NCBI RefSeq assembly: GCF_947301925.1
Contig: NZ_CAMYUE010000016.1
Coordinates: 1 to 53,226, forward strand
DNA from: an uncultured Ruminococcus sp.
GTDB lineage: Bacteria; Bacillota; Clostridia; Oscillospirales; Ruminococcaceae
Direction of reading: 5' to 3'
Length of the DNA: 53,226 nt
Every line of letters starts with the position of its first letter. The first letter of the stretch is position 1. The notes under the pieces were generated by a model, which was given only the letters and a program-made list of their open reading frames with translations, did no database searches and had not been told where the DNA came from. Below, one piece after another: positions 32,692 to 41,037 of this stretch. A program made the translations under genes and the position numbers.

Positions 32692-32943
32692 TCAGTCCTC
32701 TACGGGCGTGCCCTTTTCGTTGAGGAGGTCGAATATCTCGCCTACCTTGCTGATAGAAGCCACCAGTGAAAGGGGAACGTTGAGACCGAAGATATCGGTT
32801 ATCTCGGAGCCGAGACCGAAAAGTCCCAGCGAATCGAGGTAAAGGTCGTCGTAAACGTCTGTATCTCTTGTTATCTCCTCGGGGTCAACGCCCACATAGT
32901 CGGAGATAGCCTGTCTGAACTCATCAAAATTAAGGTTATTCAT
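32692..32943 (-). CDS. Acyl carrier protein, second of the operon
   Basis: An 83-residue carrier protein. The phosphopantetheine site is Ser38 in YLDSLGLFGLGSEI, a variant of DSL with helix II intact. It differs from the other carrier in the operon. It lies directly downstream of, and overlaps by one base, the acyl-AMP ligase gene, so the ligase most likely loads this carrier with a free acid starter. AAGGAG lies within the end of the ligase gene. Confidence 0.9.
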   Translation of the reverse strand: MNNLNFDEFRQAISDYVGVDPEEITRDTDVYDDLYLDSLGLFGLGSEITDIFGLNVPLSLVASISKVGEIFDLLNEKGTPVED

Positions 32944-34502
32944 TATTTATACTCCTTTTTTCTCAGATATTTGAACTGTATCTTGCCGATGTCCTTGGGT
33001 ATCTCCTCAACGAGGACAACCTTGTCGGGCACCTTGTATGCAGAGAGCTTTCCGTCAAAGTATCTTGCCAGCTCTCCTCTTGTTATCTTTTCATCGCCCT
33101 TGGGCTGGATATAGGCAACTATCTGCTGTCCGATAACGGGATGGGGCTCGTCGGTAACGGCTGCGGCCGCTATCTTGGGGTGAGTGAGGAGACAAGCCTC
33201 AACCTCCTCAGCGTGTACCAGGTTTCCGCCGCGCTTGATTATACGCTTGCTTCTGCCTGCGAAACGGACTATGCCGCCGGGGAGCTTGTTTACCAGATCG
33301 CCTGTGCAGAACCAGCGTCTTCCCTGCTCATCGGTGAGTATCTTCTCCTTTGAGAGCTCGGGATTGCCGAAGTAATCGGTGATAACGCCGTCGGTGTATA
33401 CGCAGAGCTCGCCCACCTCGCCCTCGGGAACGTCGTTGTGCTGAGCGTCGATAACGCGGACATCGGTGAAGCTGAGCTTCTTGAAATCGCTGGGGTCTGT
33501 GCCCTGATCTATAGCGGAGTCCCATACGACCATGGTGCAGGTCTCGGAAGAACCGATAACGTTGATAACGCGGATATTGAGCTTCTCAACGAAGATATCG
33601 GCTATCTCCCTGGGGAGAACTTCTCCCGCGAAGTAGCAGATACGGACGCTTGAAAGGTCGTACTTGTCAAAATCGGGTGTGGACAGCAGAACCTTTGCAA
33701 GAGTGGAGGTGAGCTGGATAACGTTTATCCTGTACTTCTGAACAGTTTCAAGGAAGGTTATGGGGTTGAACTGAGGCTGGTACATTACCGTACCGCCCTT
33801 GAGCACCATCTGCTGACCCATGCCGAAGCCGCCCTGATGATAGAGGGTCATGCCCAGCATCATAACGTCGTCGGATCTGAATTCCAGATAGTCGCCCATA
33901 TCCTCCTGTGTGGACAGGAAGCCGCCCGAAGGTACGGAGAGTATCTTGGGAGTACCTGTGCTGCCCGATGTGCAGGCAAGTGACATGGTGTGGAGGTACT
34001 CGGGCTCGAATATATCGCAGTCACTGCTGCCGTACTCTGCCATGAACTTTTCGGCGGAGATATAGCAGCTGTCCTGCGGGATAACGCTGTCGTCGGCGAA
34101 GCAGATGACCCTGTCAAGGGTGAGACTGGCAGGTATGAGCTCGCTTACAGCTCCGATGATATTGTTGTTTCTGTACTTCTCGGTAATGAACATCACCTTT
34201 GAGGTGGTGGCGGGTATGAGCCTTGAGAGCTCGAGAGAGCCGCTCTGGGGATCCATGGGCACGGGCTGTGCGCCTATCCTTACCGCAGACCAGAACACCA
34301 GATACCACTCGATGCTGTTGGGCATACATATGCCCACCTTATCGTTGGCGCCTATGCCTGCTTTCTTCATGGCAGAGCCGAGAACGGCGGTCTTTTCCAT
34401 GAACTGACCGTAGGTGAGCTCGTTCTCATCTATCCTCAGCAGAACCTTGTCAGGAGTTTCCTGAGCGTATCTGCTGTAGTAATCGAAAAACTTCTTTGAC
34501 AT
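32943..34502 (-). CDS. Acyl-AMP ligase (ANL superfamily)
   Basis: A 519-residue adenylating enzyme that activates a carboxylic acid with ATP and passes it to CoA or a carrier thiol. Core motifs: A3 TSGSTGTPK near residue 177, A5-like INVIGSSETCTMVVWD, A7 FCTGDLVNKLPGGIVRFAGRSKRIIKRGG and A10 EIPKDIGKIQFKYL with the catalytic Lys. The length is normal. The overlap with the carrier-protein gene suggests carrier loading rather than CoA-ester formation, but both are possible. The substrate pocket cannot be read here; medium-chain or aryl acids are plausible. Confidence 0.92.
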   Translation of the reverse strand: MSKKFFDYYSRYAQETPDKVLLRIDENELTYGQFMEKTAVLGSAMKKAGIGANDKVGICMPNSIEWYLVFWSAVRIGAQPVPMDPQSGSLELSRLIPATTSKVMFITEKYRNNNIIGAVSELIPASLTLDRVICFADDSVIPQDSCYISAEKFMAEYGSSDCDIFEPEYLHTMSLACTSGSTGTPKILSVPSGGFLSTQEDMGDYLEFRSDDVMMLGMTLYHQGGFGMGQQMVLKGGTVMYQPQFNPITFLETVQKYRINVIQLTSTLAKVLLSTPDFDKYDLSSVRICYFAGEVLPREIADIFVEKLNIRVINVIGSSETCTMVVWDSAIDQGTDPSDFKKLSFTDVRVIDAQHNDVPEGEVGELCVYTDGVITDYFGNPELSKEKILTDEQGRRWFCTGDLVNKLPGGIVRFAGRSKRIIKRGGNLVHAEEVEACLLTHPKIAAAAVTDEPHPVIGQQIVAYIQPKGDEKITRGELARYFDGKLSAYKVPDKVVLVEEIPKDIGKIQFKYLRKKEYK

Positions 34503-34504
34503 CC

Positions 34505-35626
34505 TTATTTTCCCCCGTTAAGTCTTGCAGCGATGAAGTCCGCTGCGATATGCTTTACCCAGTGGTACTGCTCGCCCACGGGCATTGCGTGCATGATGGT
34601 CTCCTCGGAGACGTATGCAGGCTTATCCTCTATGTGTATGCACTCCTTGTAGCCCTTTGCCTTGCTGAGAAGCTTCTGTGAGGCCTCGGGAGTCATCCAG
34701 TTGTCGTCGCTGCTGTACACCATGAGGAAGTCCGACTTGTGTGTGCCCTGCTCCAGCTTCTTCATACCCTCGAGGTAATCGTCGCCGTACTGGTAGGAGC
34801 TCCACTTGCCGCGCTTCATCCATACGGGTATGCTGTCCTGATCCGCAAAGTTCATGAGAAGAGGGAAGAGGCTTACGCATACCTTTGCGTTCTTGCGCTT
34901 TACCGTTGAGCGGAAGGCGTAGCCGCCGCCCATGCAGAGTCCGAAGTTGCCCAGCTCTGTGCTGCTGAGCTTGTCTGTGCCGTCGATGTAGTTGTATATG
35001 CCCTCAAATGCGGCCTCTATCTCCTTGCCGCCGCACTTGATGCCGTTGTGGATGATAGCTCCGCCTGCGCCGGGCATATCGGGAGTTATCACTGCGATGC
35101 CTCTCTCGTTGAGGGGAGCGGCCAGCATTTCAAGCTCCTCCTTGCAGCTGCCTATGCCCGAGTAGGTGATGACAACGGGATAGTTCTTCTTTCTGCCCGA
35201 ATCGGGGAAGTGTATATAAGCGGGGAGCTTGCCGTATTTCGTATCTATCTCGATATACTGTATCCTGTTCCCGCAGAGCTTTATGTAGCGTCTGTAGCTC
35301 TCCTCAAGACCGCTGTAGATCTCTCTCTTGTGCTCGACGTCCTCTATATTTATCATAAAGCAGGCGTAGTGGCACTGTGCCACCATTTTCGCATATTCTC
35401 TTGCTGAGACAAGATTGCCTGCAGCCTCTGCCTTGTCGCGGAGCTCAGCATAGCGGTCTATCTTTGCGTGCCATTCGTCCAGCCATACTCCCTGTATCTG
35501 TTTGCCGCTCTTGACCTTGATACTGTCTATCTTCTTGAGTATGTACTCCAGATCGAAGGGATCAGCGCCATAGAGTAAGGATCGTGTTGCCACGGGATTG
35601 AGAAGGTCTCTGATTGCCCATTTCAT
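34505..35626 (-). CDS. Alpha/beta hydrolase, FrsA/Ayg1-like, with Cys nucleophile
   Basis: A 373-residue hydrolase with a long helical N-terminal cap (~1-115), as in the FrsA/Ayg1/pseudooxynicotine-hydrolase group, which includes C-C bond hydrolases that shorten polyketides. The core begins at YIEIDTKYGKLPAYIHFP, with the oxyanion text ITYSGIGSCKEE. The nucleophile elbow reads GLCMGGG: Cys231 stands where Ser is usual, as in dienelactone hydrolase. The likely acid is Asp307/308 (YSSDDNW), and the base is His355 or 359. It sits between the tautomerase and ligase genes and may release or trim the product. Confidence 0.8.
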   Translation of the reverse strand: MKWAIRDLLNPVATRSLLYGADPFDLEYILKKIDSIKVKSGKQIQGVWLDEWHAKIDRYAELRDKAEAAGNLVSAREYAKMVAQCHYACFMINIEDVEHKREIYSGLEESYRRYIKLCGNRIQYIEIDTKYGKLPAYIHFPDSGRKKNYPVVITYSGIGSCKEELEMLAAPLNERGIAVITPDMPGAGGAIIHNGIKCGGKEIEAAFEGIYNYIDGTDKLSSTELGNFGLCMGGGYAFRSTVKRKNAKVCVSLFPLLMNFADQDSIPVWMKRGKWSSYQYGDDYLEGMKKLEQGTHKSDFLMVYSSDDNWMTPEASQKLLSKAKGYKECIHIEDKPAYVSEETIMHAMPVGEQYHWVKHIAADFIAARLNGGK

Positions 35627-35650
35627 ATTTATCTGTTCCTTTCGTTTAAA

Positions 35651-36007
35651 TCAGCCCGTATACCGCCAGGCGCCCTCGCGGGTCATTTCGGTGAACTGCA
35701 TATATATGCGGTAGGGGTCGACTTTTGTATGCTTCTGTATAAGGCTGAGCATCCTGTCAGCCAGTTCCTTCAGGAAGGCGGCCTTGTCGTCTGTGCACTC
35801 CTGCGGGAGTATGTATCTGAACTCGGCGAAGAACACCGTATCCTCCGAGCGGTTCATATACATTGCACAGTCGTCCAGCATTACCATTATTGCAGGCAGG
35901 GGCTTCCTGAGTATCTCAGCCAGCTCGCTTGCCGCCTCGTCAAGGAAGTCTGTCCTTGCAGCGGGGGAGCTGAACCTGAAGTTCGTTTTCATCTGTGCTA
36001 TCGGCAT
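35651..36007 (-). CDS. MIF-like tautomerase
   Basis: A 118-residue protein of the tautomerase superfamily, closest to macrophage-migration-inhibitory-factor-like enzymes by length and pattern. It starts Met-Pro, giving the catalytic N-terminal Pro, followed by IAQMKTNFRFSSPAARTDFL. The next segments LAEILRKPLPAIMVMLDD, ELADRMLSLIQKHTKVDPYRIYMQFTEM and GAWRYTG match the MIF layout (RISPDRVYINYYDM and GWN in animal MIF). AAAGGA precedes the ATG. It lies between the ketosynthase and hydrolase genes, suggesting keto-enol tautomerisation of a pathway intermediate. I know of no standard pathway with this set. Confidence 0.85.
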   Translation of the reverse strand: MPIAQMKTNFRFSSPAARTDFLDEAASELAEILRKPLPAIMVMLDDCAMYMNRSEDTVFFAEFRYILPQECTDDKAAFLKELADRMLSLIQKHTKVDPYRIYMQFTEMTREGAWRYTG

Positions 36008-36040
36008 TATTATTTATCCTTTCAGTGGGGCGGATGTATT

Positions 36041-37252
36041 TCAGCCCTCGTATCTTTTCAGTACCAGTGTGGCGTTGTGACCGCCGAAGCCGAAGGAGTT
36101 GGAGATGGCAACGTCCACTTTGTGCTCCTGTGCCTTGTTGGGAACATAGTTGAGATCCAGCTCGGGATCGGGGGTGTCATAGTGTATGGTGGGAGGCACT
36201 ATGCCTGTCTCTATAGCCTTGATGCAGGCTATAGCCTCCAGAGCGCCGCCTGCGCCCAGAGTGTGGCCGATGGAAGCCTTTACCGATGACATAGGGATAT
36301 CGTAAGCTCTCTTGCCGAATACCTCCTTGACAGCCATGGTCTCGTAGAGATCGTTGAGGCCTGTGGAGGTACCGTGTGCGTTGATGTAGTCAACGTCGTC
36401 GGGAGAGAGACCAGCGTTTGCCAGAGCCATTCTCATGGACTCTGCCATGCCCACGCCGTCTGTCTTGGGTGCTGTGAGATTGAAGGCCTCGCCGCACATA
36501 ACAGCGCCTGCCAGCTCGCAGTATATCTTTGCGCCTCTTGCCTTTGCGGATTCCTCGGACTCGAGGACGACAGTACCGCCGCCCTCGCCCATGATGAAGC
36601 CGTCGCGGTCCTTTGTGAAGGGACGTGCAGCGGTATCGGGGTCGGGATTGACGGACATGGCAAGGAGCTGGTTGAAGCCTGCTATCACCTGATGTGTTAC
36701 TGTATTTGATATGCCTCCCGCAACTACCATATCGCAGACGCCTGCCTCTATGAGCTGCTTGCCGAGAGCGATAGCGTAAGCTGAAGACGCACAGGCGGTG
36801 CTTACATTGAAAGCGGGACCTGTGAAGCCGTATTTTATGGATACCAGAGCAGGAAGCTCGTTGGGCATTTTCTTCAGTGTTATGTTGAGGGGCTTGTCAA
36901 GCTCATAATCCTCGTATGAGTTGTCAATTACGCCGTATATTACGCCCACTCTTCTGCCGTCGTATGTGGCGGTGTCCACGCCGCAGTCAGTGACAGCCTC
37001 GCCTGCTGAGGCAAGACCCATTCTCGTTGTGGTGGTGGCAGCGTTGAGCTGACGCTTCTTCCAGTATTTTGATGCCTCTGCCTCGAAGGAGTCGTCCACC
37101 TCGGCGGCAACAGTAGTATCATGGTTATCGATGGGGATACGGGTGATAGTTCTCATTCCGCACTTGCCCGAAATGAGCCCGTCCCAGTAATCTGCGGCAG
37201 TATTGCCCACAGAGGTCACGGCACCTATGCCTGTGATAACGATTTTTTTCAT
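36041..37252 (-). CDS. Beta-ketoacyl-ACP synthase (FabF-type)
   Basis: A 403-residue condensing enzyme. The full Cys-His-His triad is present: Cys154 in STACASSAYA, His293 in INAHGTSTGLN and His330 in VKASIGHTLGAGG. The glycine-rich C-terminal SNSFGFGGHNATL is intact. It therefore decarboxylates a malonyl carrier and condenses; it is not a decarboxylase-only KS with Ser for Cys, nor a chain-length factor. It is the only ketosynthase in the operon and has no KSbeta partner, unlike aromatic type II systems. GAGGTAA precedes the ATG. Confidence 0.95.
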   Translation of the reverse strand: MKKIVITGIGAVTSVGNTAADYWDGLISGKCGMRTITRIPIDNHDTTVAAEVDDSFEAEASKYWKKRQLNAATTTTRMGLASAGEAVTDCGVDTATYDGRRVGVIYGVIDNSYEDYELDKPLNITLKKMPNELPALVSIKYGFTGPAFNVSTACASSAYAIALGKQLIEAGVCDMVVAGGISNTVTHQVIAGFNQLLAMSVNPDPDTAARPFTKDRDGFIMGEGGGTVVLESEESAKARGAKIYCELAGAVMCGEAFNLTAPKTDGVGMAESMRMALANAGLSPDDVDYINAHGTSTGLNDLYETMAVKEVFGKRAYDIPMSSVKASIGHTLGAGGALEAIACIKAIETGIVPPTIHYDTPDPELDLNYVPNKAQEHKVDVAISNSFGFGGHNATLVLKRYEG

Positions 37253-37279
37253 AGCTTTACCTCATATCTCCTGAATGTT

Positions 37280-38401
37280 TTACTTATAGAGCGCGTCCCA
37301 TGCGCTCTTATCCCTGTATGAATACGAGCCGAAGCCTGTCTTTGCGCCGAGCTCGTCAAGAGCTGCGAAAAGCGTCTCTGCGCCGTATTTCTCATAATAG
37401 AAGGCGGGAGCCTCGGCCAGTCCGAGAGTATCCTGCACCGCTTCTGTAAGGACAGCGGTATTTCCGCTGTAGTCGTTTGCGGCATTTACTGTCTCATTGA
37501 GTATCATAGCCGCCATGTAAAGAGCAGCCTTTCCGCAGTCGGCTCCCGTTGCGTTTTCGCGCTGAGCCATGAAGTCCAGGAAGGTCATGGTCTCTTTGGG
37601 GCAGCCCTCTGCCAGCCAGCCGTTCATCTTGTCAAAGCCGTAGCTAAGAAGTCCCTTGTTGCGCTCTATACGGAAGTTTTCGGGGCTTCCTGCCATGAGT
37701 CCCAGACCAACGCTGTCAAGGACGTCGAAGGGAGCAGCGATGGGGAACATCTCCTCCAGAGCCTTGTTGAGCTCGGGCACAGAAGCGCCCAGCTCCTCAC
37801 GCAGGTATATGGCGTGAGACACCATGCAGGCCAGTATCTGGTTGAGGTAGATGTGGTATTCTCCCGAGAAAACTATGGGCTTTTTGCCTGCGGCCTTTAC
37901 CAGCTCCGCGGCCTTTGCCGCATTGCTCTCCGCGGTCTCGGGGAGGATATTCAGCTCCACGAAGCCGGTGAGCTTTACGGGATAGAAGAAGTGCATACCG
38001 AAGCAGCGCTCCTTATGGGGGATATCCGCAAATACCGAGGGGATATCCAGCGATGATGTATTGGTGAGCAGCAGACAGTCATCGGAGACTGCTGCGGCTG
38101 CCTTTGCAAAGAGCTCCTTTTTGGCCTCCATGTTCTCGAAAACGGCCTCGATGACAACGTCGCAGCCGCTGAGAGCGGAGGTATCATCTGTGAAAACGAA
38201 GGAGTCCTTCTTGTATTCGTACTGCTCCTCGGTGAGCTTCCTGCGCTTCAGGCTCTTGCCGAGGGTCTTGAGAAGAGCTGCGGTGTTCTCCTCGGCGCCG
38301 AAGAGGTCTATGACCACGAACTGCGCGTCGGGGAGCTTGTCAAAGAACAGGGAAAAGATATCCTTTCCCATTTTGCCGTAGCCCACTATTCCTATCTTCA
38401 T
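37280..38401 (-). CDS. 3-hydroxyacyl-CoA dehydrogenase-like enzyme
   Basis: A 373-residue NAD(P)-dependent dehydrogenase of the Hbd/FadB type. The dinucleotide motif is IGIVGYGKMGKDI at the N-terminus. Catalytic His137 lies in FGMHFFYPVKL, and the partner Asn187 in IYLNQILA. The C-terminal domain is longer than in Hbd (373 against about 280). ATG at 38401 is chosen, because GGGAGG is spaced correctly from it and not from the upstream GTG. In this operon it would replace the missing SDR-type ketoreductase and reduce the beta-keto group formed by the ketosynthase. Confidence 0.9.
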   Translation of the reverse strand: MKIGIVGYGKMGKDIFSLFFDKLPDAQFVVIDLFGAEENTAALLKTLGKSLKRRKLTEEQYEYKKDSFVFTDDTSALSGCDVVIEAVFENMEAKKELFAKAAAAVSDDCLLLTNTSSLDIPSVFADIPHKERCFGMHFFYPVKLTGFVELNILPETAESNAAKAAELVKAAGKKPIVFSGEYHIYLNQILACMVSHAIYLREELGASVPELNKALEEMFPIAAPFDVLDSVGLGLMAGSPENFRIERNKGLLSYGFDKMNGWLAEGCPKETMTFLDFMAQRENATGADCGKAALYMAAMILNETVNAANDYSGNTAVLTEAVQDTLGLAEAPAFYYEKYGAETLFAALDELGAKTGFGSYSYRDKSAWDALYK

Positions 38402-38403
38402 AT

Positions 38404-39108
38404 TCACGCCTCCCTGCTTTTCAGGTATGAGCCCATGTACTCTCTGAAGCGTGCAGGCTCGAAGCAGCTGTAATTATCCGCGATATATCTGATAACAGCC
38501 TCAGCCTCGGACACGCCCTGCTTCTTTTCGGCGAAGATATCGGCCCAGCCCAGTGCATAGGCCTCGTCGGCAGGTATCAGCTCGCCTGACATAACAAGGG
38601 TGTAGGCGTTCTGAACGCCGCATATCTCAATAGTTCTTGCAACTCCGCCCAGAGCGGGGAGTATGCCGAAGGTGGATTCGGGCTGACCGACTCTTGCGTT
38701 CTTCTCGATAACTCTGTAGTGGCTGTTCACGGCGATCTCGCTGCCCGAACCGATACAGAAGCCCGTTACCACGCTTATGACGGGGAACGGGAGCTCTCTG
38801 AGAAATGTGAAGTAATGCTTTTGTCTGATGTGACCCTCGGGAAGTATCCCTGTGGAGTCGTCGTAGGTCTCGTTGGCTGAGCGGTCCGCAAGGGCGTCAA
38901 CATCAGCTCCGACGCTGAAGTGGCGGCCTGCGCCCTTTATTATAAGTCCTTTGTATTTCTTATCGGCAGCCAGCTTTTCTATATCAGCCATAACGGCCTC
39001 ATAGACCTTGAAGAAATCTGCCGTCATAAGGTTGTTCCCCGGCATATCCATTGAGAGGACGAGGATATCGTTCTCTTTTTCAAGCAGCATTCCCTGTGAT
39101 TCACTCAT
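38404..39108 (-). CDS. Enoyl-CoA hydratase/isomerase (first, downstream copy)
   Basis: A 234-residue crotonase-fold enzyme. The oxyanion hole text GRHFSVGADVDAL is present, and both catalytic acids are seen: Glu124 in IGSGSEIAVNSH and Glu144 in VGQPESTFG. It should therefore be able to hydrate or dehydrate. The ATG at 39108 with GGAGG eight bases upstream is preferred to the GTG at 39117. It overlaps the 149-residue unknown gene by eight bases. It is paired with a second, divergent hydratase in the same operon, as ECH1/ECH2 pairs are in beta-branching cassettes, but no HMG synthase is present. Confidence 0.9.
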   Translation of the reverse strand: MSESQGMLLEKENDILVLSMDMPGNNLMTADFFKVYEAVMADIEKLAADKKYKGLIIKGAGRHFSVGADVDALADRSANETYDDSTGILPEGHIRQKHYFTFLRELPFPVISVVTGFCIGSGSEIAVNSHYRVIEKNARVGQPESTFGILPALGGVARTIEICGVQNAYTLVMSGELIPADEAYALGWADIFAEKKQGVSEAEAVIRYIADNYSCFEPARFREYMGSYLKSREA

Positions 39109-39550
39109 TTGGACCACCTCCGTTCTTGTCTGCCATAAGGCGGTAGAAGGCTCTTGATTCCGCGTCGAGAACTGCCTTTGCGTCGGAGGTCCTTGCGGCG
39201 ATGAAGCATGAGTTTATCTCCCTTACCTGCTTTGCTGTCTTGTCCTTGAACAGCTTTCCGATGAATTCTTCGGCCTCATCGGCCTTTACGGACATATCCG
39301 CTGCGGCTGTGACCTCTTCGGGAGTGCCTTCCCTGTAGGCTGCAGCCGTCATGAAATTTGCCTTTGCAAGGAAGCTTCTGACAGCTTCTTTCTCGCTGTC
39401 GTCCCTGCCGAGCACGGTGCTGCTGTCAGTATATATGAGCAGCAAGCAAGGCTCGCCGAGCTGCTCCTCCTTGCCGAGGAGCTCGTACAGCGAGCTTATA
39501 TCACATATTTCGGTTACGATATCACTTGCGTTTATCGTCATCTTCTTCAT
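39101..39550 (-). CDS. Unknown 149-residue protein of the acyl operon
   Basis: A 149-residue cytosolic protein I cannot place in a family. It has no signal peptide or membrane helix. The N-terminal third is mixed alpha/beta (CLLLIYTDSSTVLGRDDSEKEAV). The rest is helical and Ala/Glu/Lys-rich (TPEEVTAAADMSVKADEAEEFIGKLFKDK and ESRAFYRLMADKNGG). Some phrases recall crotonase helices, so a shortened hydratase relative or a scaffold for the two hydratases is conceivable. It overlaps its neighbours on both sides (28 and eight bases), so it is clearly an integral gene of the operon. Confidence 0.65.
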   Translation of the reverse strand: MKKMTINASDIVTEICDISSLYELLGKEEQLGEPCLLLIYTDSSTVLGRDDSEKEAVRSFLAKANFMTAAAYREGTPEEVTAAADMSVKADEAEEFIGKLFKDKTAKQVREINSCFIAARTSDAKAVLDAESRAFYRLMADKNGGGPNE

Positions 39551-39944
39551 TTTCCCCCTCGAGACAGGCTCTTACTTCTTCGGGGATATCGCAGATCATT
39601 CTCTCCTTGTTGACGAATGCCAGCTTCCCCGTGACTCTGCACGAAACAAGGCCTGTGCCCTTGTTGATGATATTGTGCTTGTAGCTGACGATGCCGCCCG
39701 AGCAGGACACCTCAGTGTCTATCCTGACCTCGTCCAGCAGTCTCAGCTCATGTATGTACCTCTGGCTGCTCTCCATAACAACGGGAAAGAGCCCCTCCGT
39801 AACGAATACATCAAGAAGCCCGTGGACCTTGAAGAAGTTCCACAGGGCCGTTTCTGCGTACTGAAGGTATACGGAATTATTGACATGGCCGAAGGAATCC
39901 AGTTCGTATCCTCTTACGGTCAGTCTGTATGAGCTTCTTCTCAT
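39522..39944 (-). CDS. Hotdog-fold acyl thioesterase (YbgC/4HBT-like)
   Basis: A 140-residue hotdog thioesterase. The signature YELDSFGHVNNSVYLQYAE contains Asp16, His20 and Asn22 in the order typical of the 4-hydroxybenzoyl-CoA thioesterase/YbgC group. The central helix and sheet (RYIHELRLLDEVRIDTEVS, VSCRVTGKLAFVN) follow normally. The C-terminal dozen residues are very acidic. It overlaps the upstream hydratase by four bases (ATGA). Together with the type II thioesterase and the Cys-hydrolase it is the third possible release or editing enzyme of this operon. Confidence 0.88.
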   Translation of the reverse strand: MRRSSYRLTVRGYELDSFGHVNNSVYLQYAETALWNFFKVHGLLDVFVTEGLFPVVMESSQRYIHELRLLDEVRIDTEVSCSGGIVSYKHNIINKGTGLVSCRVTGKLAFVNKERMICDIPEEVRACLEGENEEDDDKRK

Positions 39945-40660
39945 TTCTTTGAGGCCTCCGCCAGAGCCGCTTCAAATTTGCCCTTTGAGGGGTCTGTGAC
40001 GCCCTCTGCGGCAAGGTTGATGGTATCTATTATAGCGTGTATCTGTGTGAGCGACTTTCCGCTGAGCAGTTCCTTCACGAAGGCGACTGTCTCATCGAAG
40101 CAGTTCTTGTTCTCGCTGAGCTTTGTGACGAGTCCCAGCTCCATCGCTTCCCTGGAGCCTATCATCTCGCCGCGGAGTATCATGCCGAGAGCCTTTTCCC
40201 TGCCAAGGAGCCTGTAAAGGCGCTCCATACCGCCCATGCCGGGCACCACGCCGTGCATTATCTCGGGAAGTCCGAGAAAAGCGGAGGGTGAAGCGATCCT
40301 GAACTGACAGCTCAGGGCGATCTCCAGTCCGCCGCCGAAGCATCCGCCGTTTATGGCGGCTGCGGTAATTATAGGGAGCTTCTCGATGGTACGCAGCAGC
40401 TCCCTTGCATTTTCAAGCTTTTCCGAAAGGCCCGCGCCCTCAGCCTCGCCGAAGAGCGAAACGTCGGCGCCGTGGGAAAAATGCCTGCCCTTGCCTGTAA
40501 TTATAAGAGCTCCTACCTGAGGATTTTCGTCCAGCCAGCCGAGGAGCATCTTACGGTCTATGAATTCGGGTTCGGAGAGAAGGTTCTTCGGACCGTTGTC
40601 AATGGTAAGTACGGCAATATTATCTTCGGCATGAAGCTCTGATAAATTCGACTTCAACAT
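39941..40660 (-). CDS. Enoyl-CoA hydratase/isomerase (second, upstream copy)
   Basis: A 239-residue crotonase-fold enzyme. GRHFSHGADVSLF gives the first oxyanion NH. Both acids are present: Glu113 in FGGGLEIALSC and Glu133 in LGLPEIMHG, followed by VPGMGGMERLYRLLG as in ordinary hydratases. It is more canonical than the other copy. It lies between the carrier-protein and hotdog-thioesterase genes. With two hydratases in the operon, one may dehydrate the 3-hydroxy intermediate and the other may isomerise or hydrate a different substrate. Confidence 0.9.
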   Translation of the reverse strand: MLKSNLSELHAEDNIAVLTIDNGPKNLLSEPEFIDRKMLLGWLDENPQVGALIITGKGRHFSHGADVSLFGEAEGAGLSEKLENARELLRTIEKLPIITAAAINGGCFGGGLEIALSCQFRIASPSAFLGLPEIMHGVVPGMGGMERLYRLLGREKALGMILRGEMIGSREAMELGLVTKLSENKNCFDETVAFVKELLSGKSLTQIHAIIDTINLAAEGVTDPSKGKFEAALAEASKK

Positions 40661-40670
40661 TGAGACCTCT

Positions 40671-40973
40671 TTACTGGTTCACGATGTCGTTGCCGTACTG
40701 ATATATCTTGCAGAACATCTCTACAACATCGCTCATTGTGTCCATAGGAGCCTTGAGCATATACTTGCCGATGCTCTGGAGCTTGATATCGAGATCATAT
40801 TTGTCAGCTGTCATCTCGATGAGCTCAACGAACATAAGCGAATCGCTTCCCAGATCTTCCTGAGGGTTTGTATCCATAGTGATCTCGTCCTTTTCTACTT
40901 CACATTCCTCTGCATAGTAGTCGAAGATCATATCCTTGATTTCCTGTCTGATCTCTTCTGTAATATCTCTCAT
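40671..40973 (-). CDS. Acyl carrier protein, first of the operon
   Basis: A 100-residue carrier protein, longer than a standard ACP. Phosphopantetheine would attach to Ser45 in EDLGSDSLMFVELIEM. An acidic N-terminal helix (TEEIRQEIKDMIFDYYAEE) and a C-terminal extension (KIYQYGNDIVNQ) frame the bundle. It follows the acyltransferase gene, which is its likely loader with malonate. GGAGG precedes the ATG. It is clearly different from the second carrier, so each may serve a separate step, starter against extender. Confidence 0.93.
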   Translation of the reverse strand: MRDITEEIRQEIKDMIFDYYAEECEVEKDEITMDTNPQEDLGSDSLMFVELIEMTADKYDLDIKLQSIGKYMLKAPMDTMSDVVEMFCKIYQYGNDIVNQ

Positions 40974-41037
40974 AATAAAACCTCCATAGAATTTGTCTTT
41001 TTCCCCTTCAACGGGTTTTCTTTATTTATCTGAAAAT

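Noticed and set aside
36041..40973. Acyl operon as a beta-branching (HMG synthase) cassette of a trans-AT polyketide system
   Set aside because: No HMG-CoA synthase is present and the ketosynthase keeps its active-site Cys, unlike the decarboxylase KS of those cassettes. No modular synthase is seen in the window.
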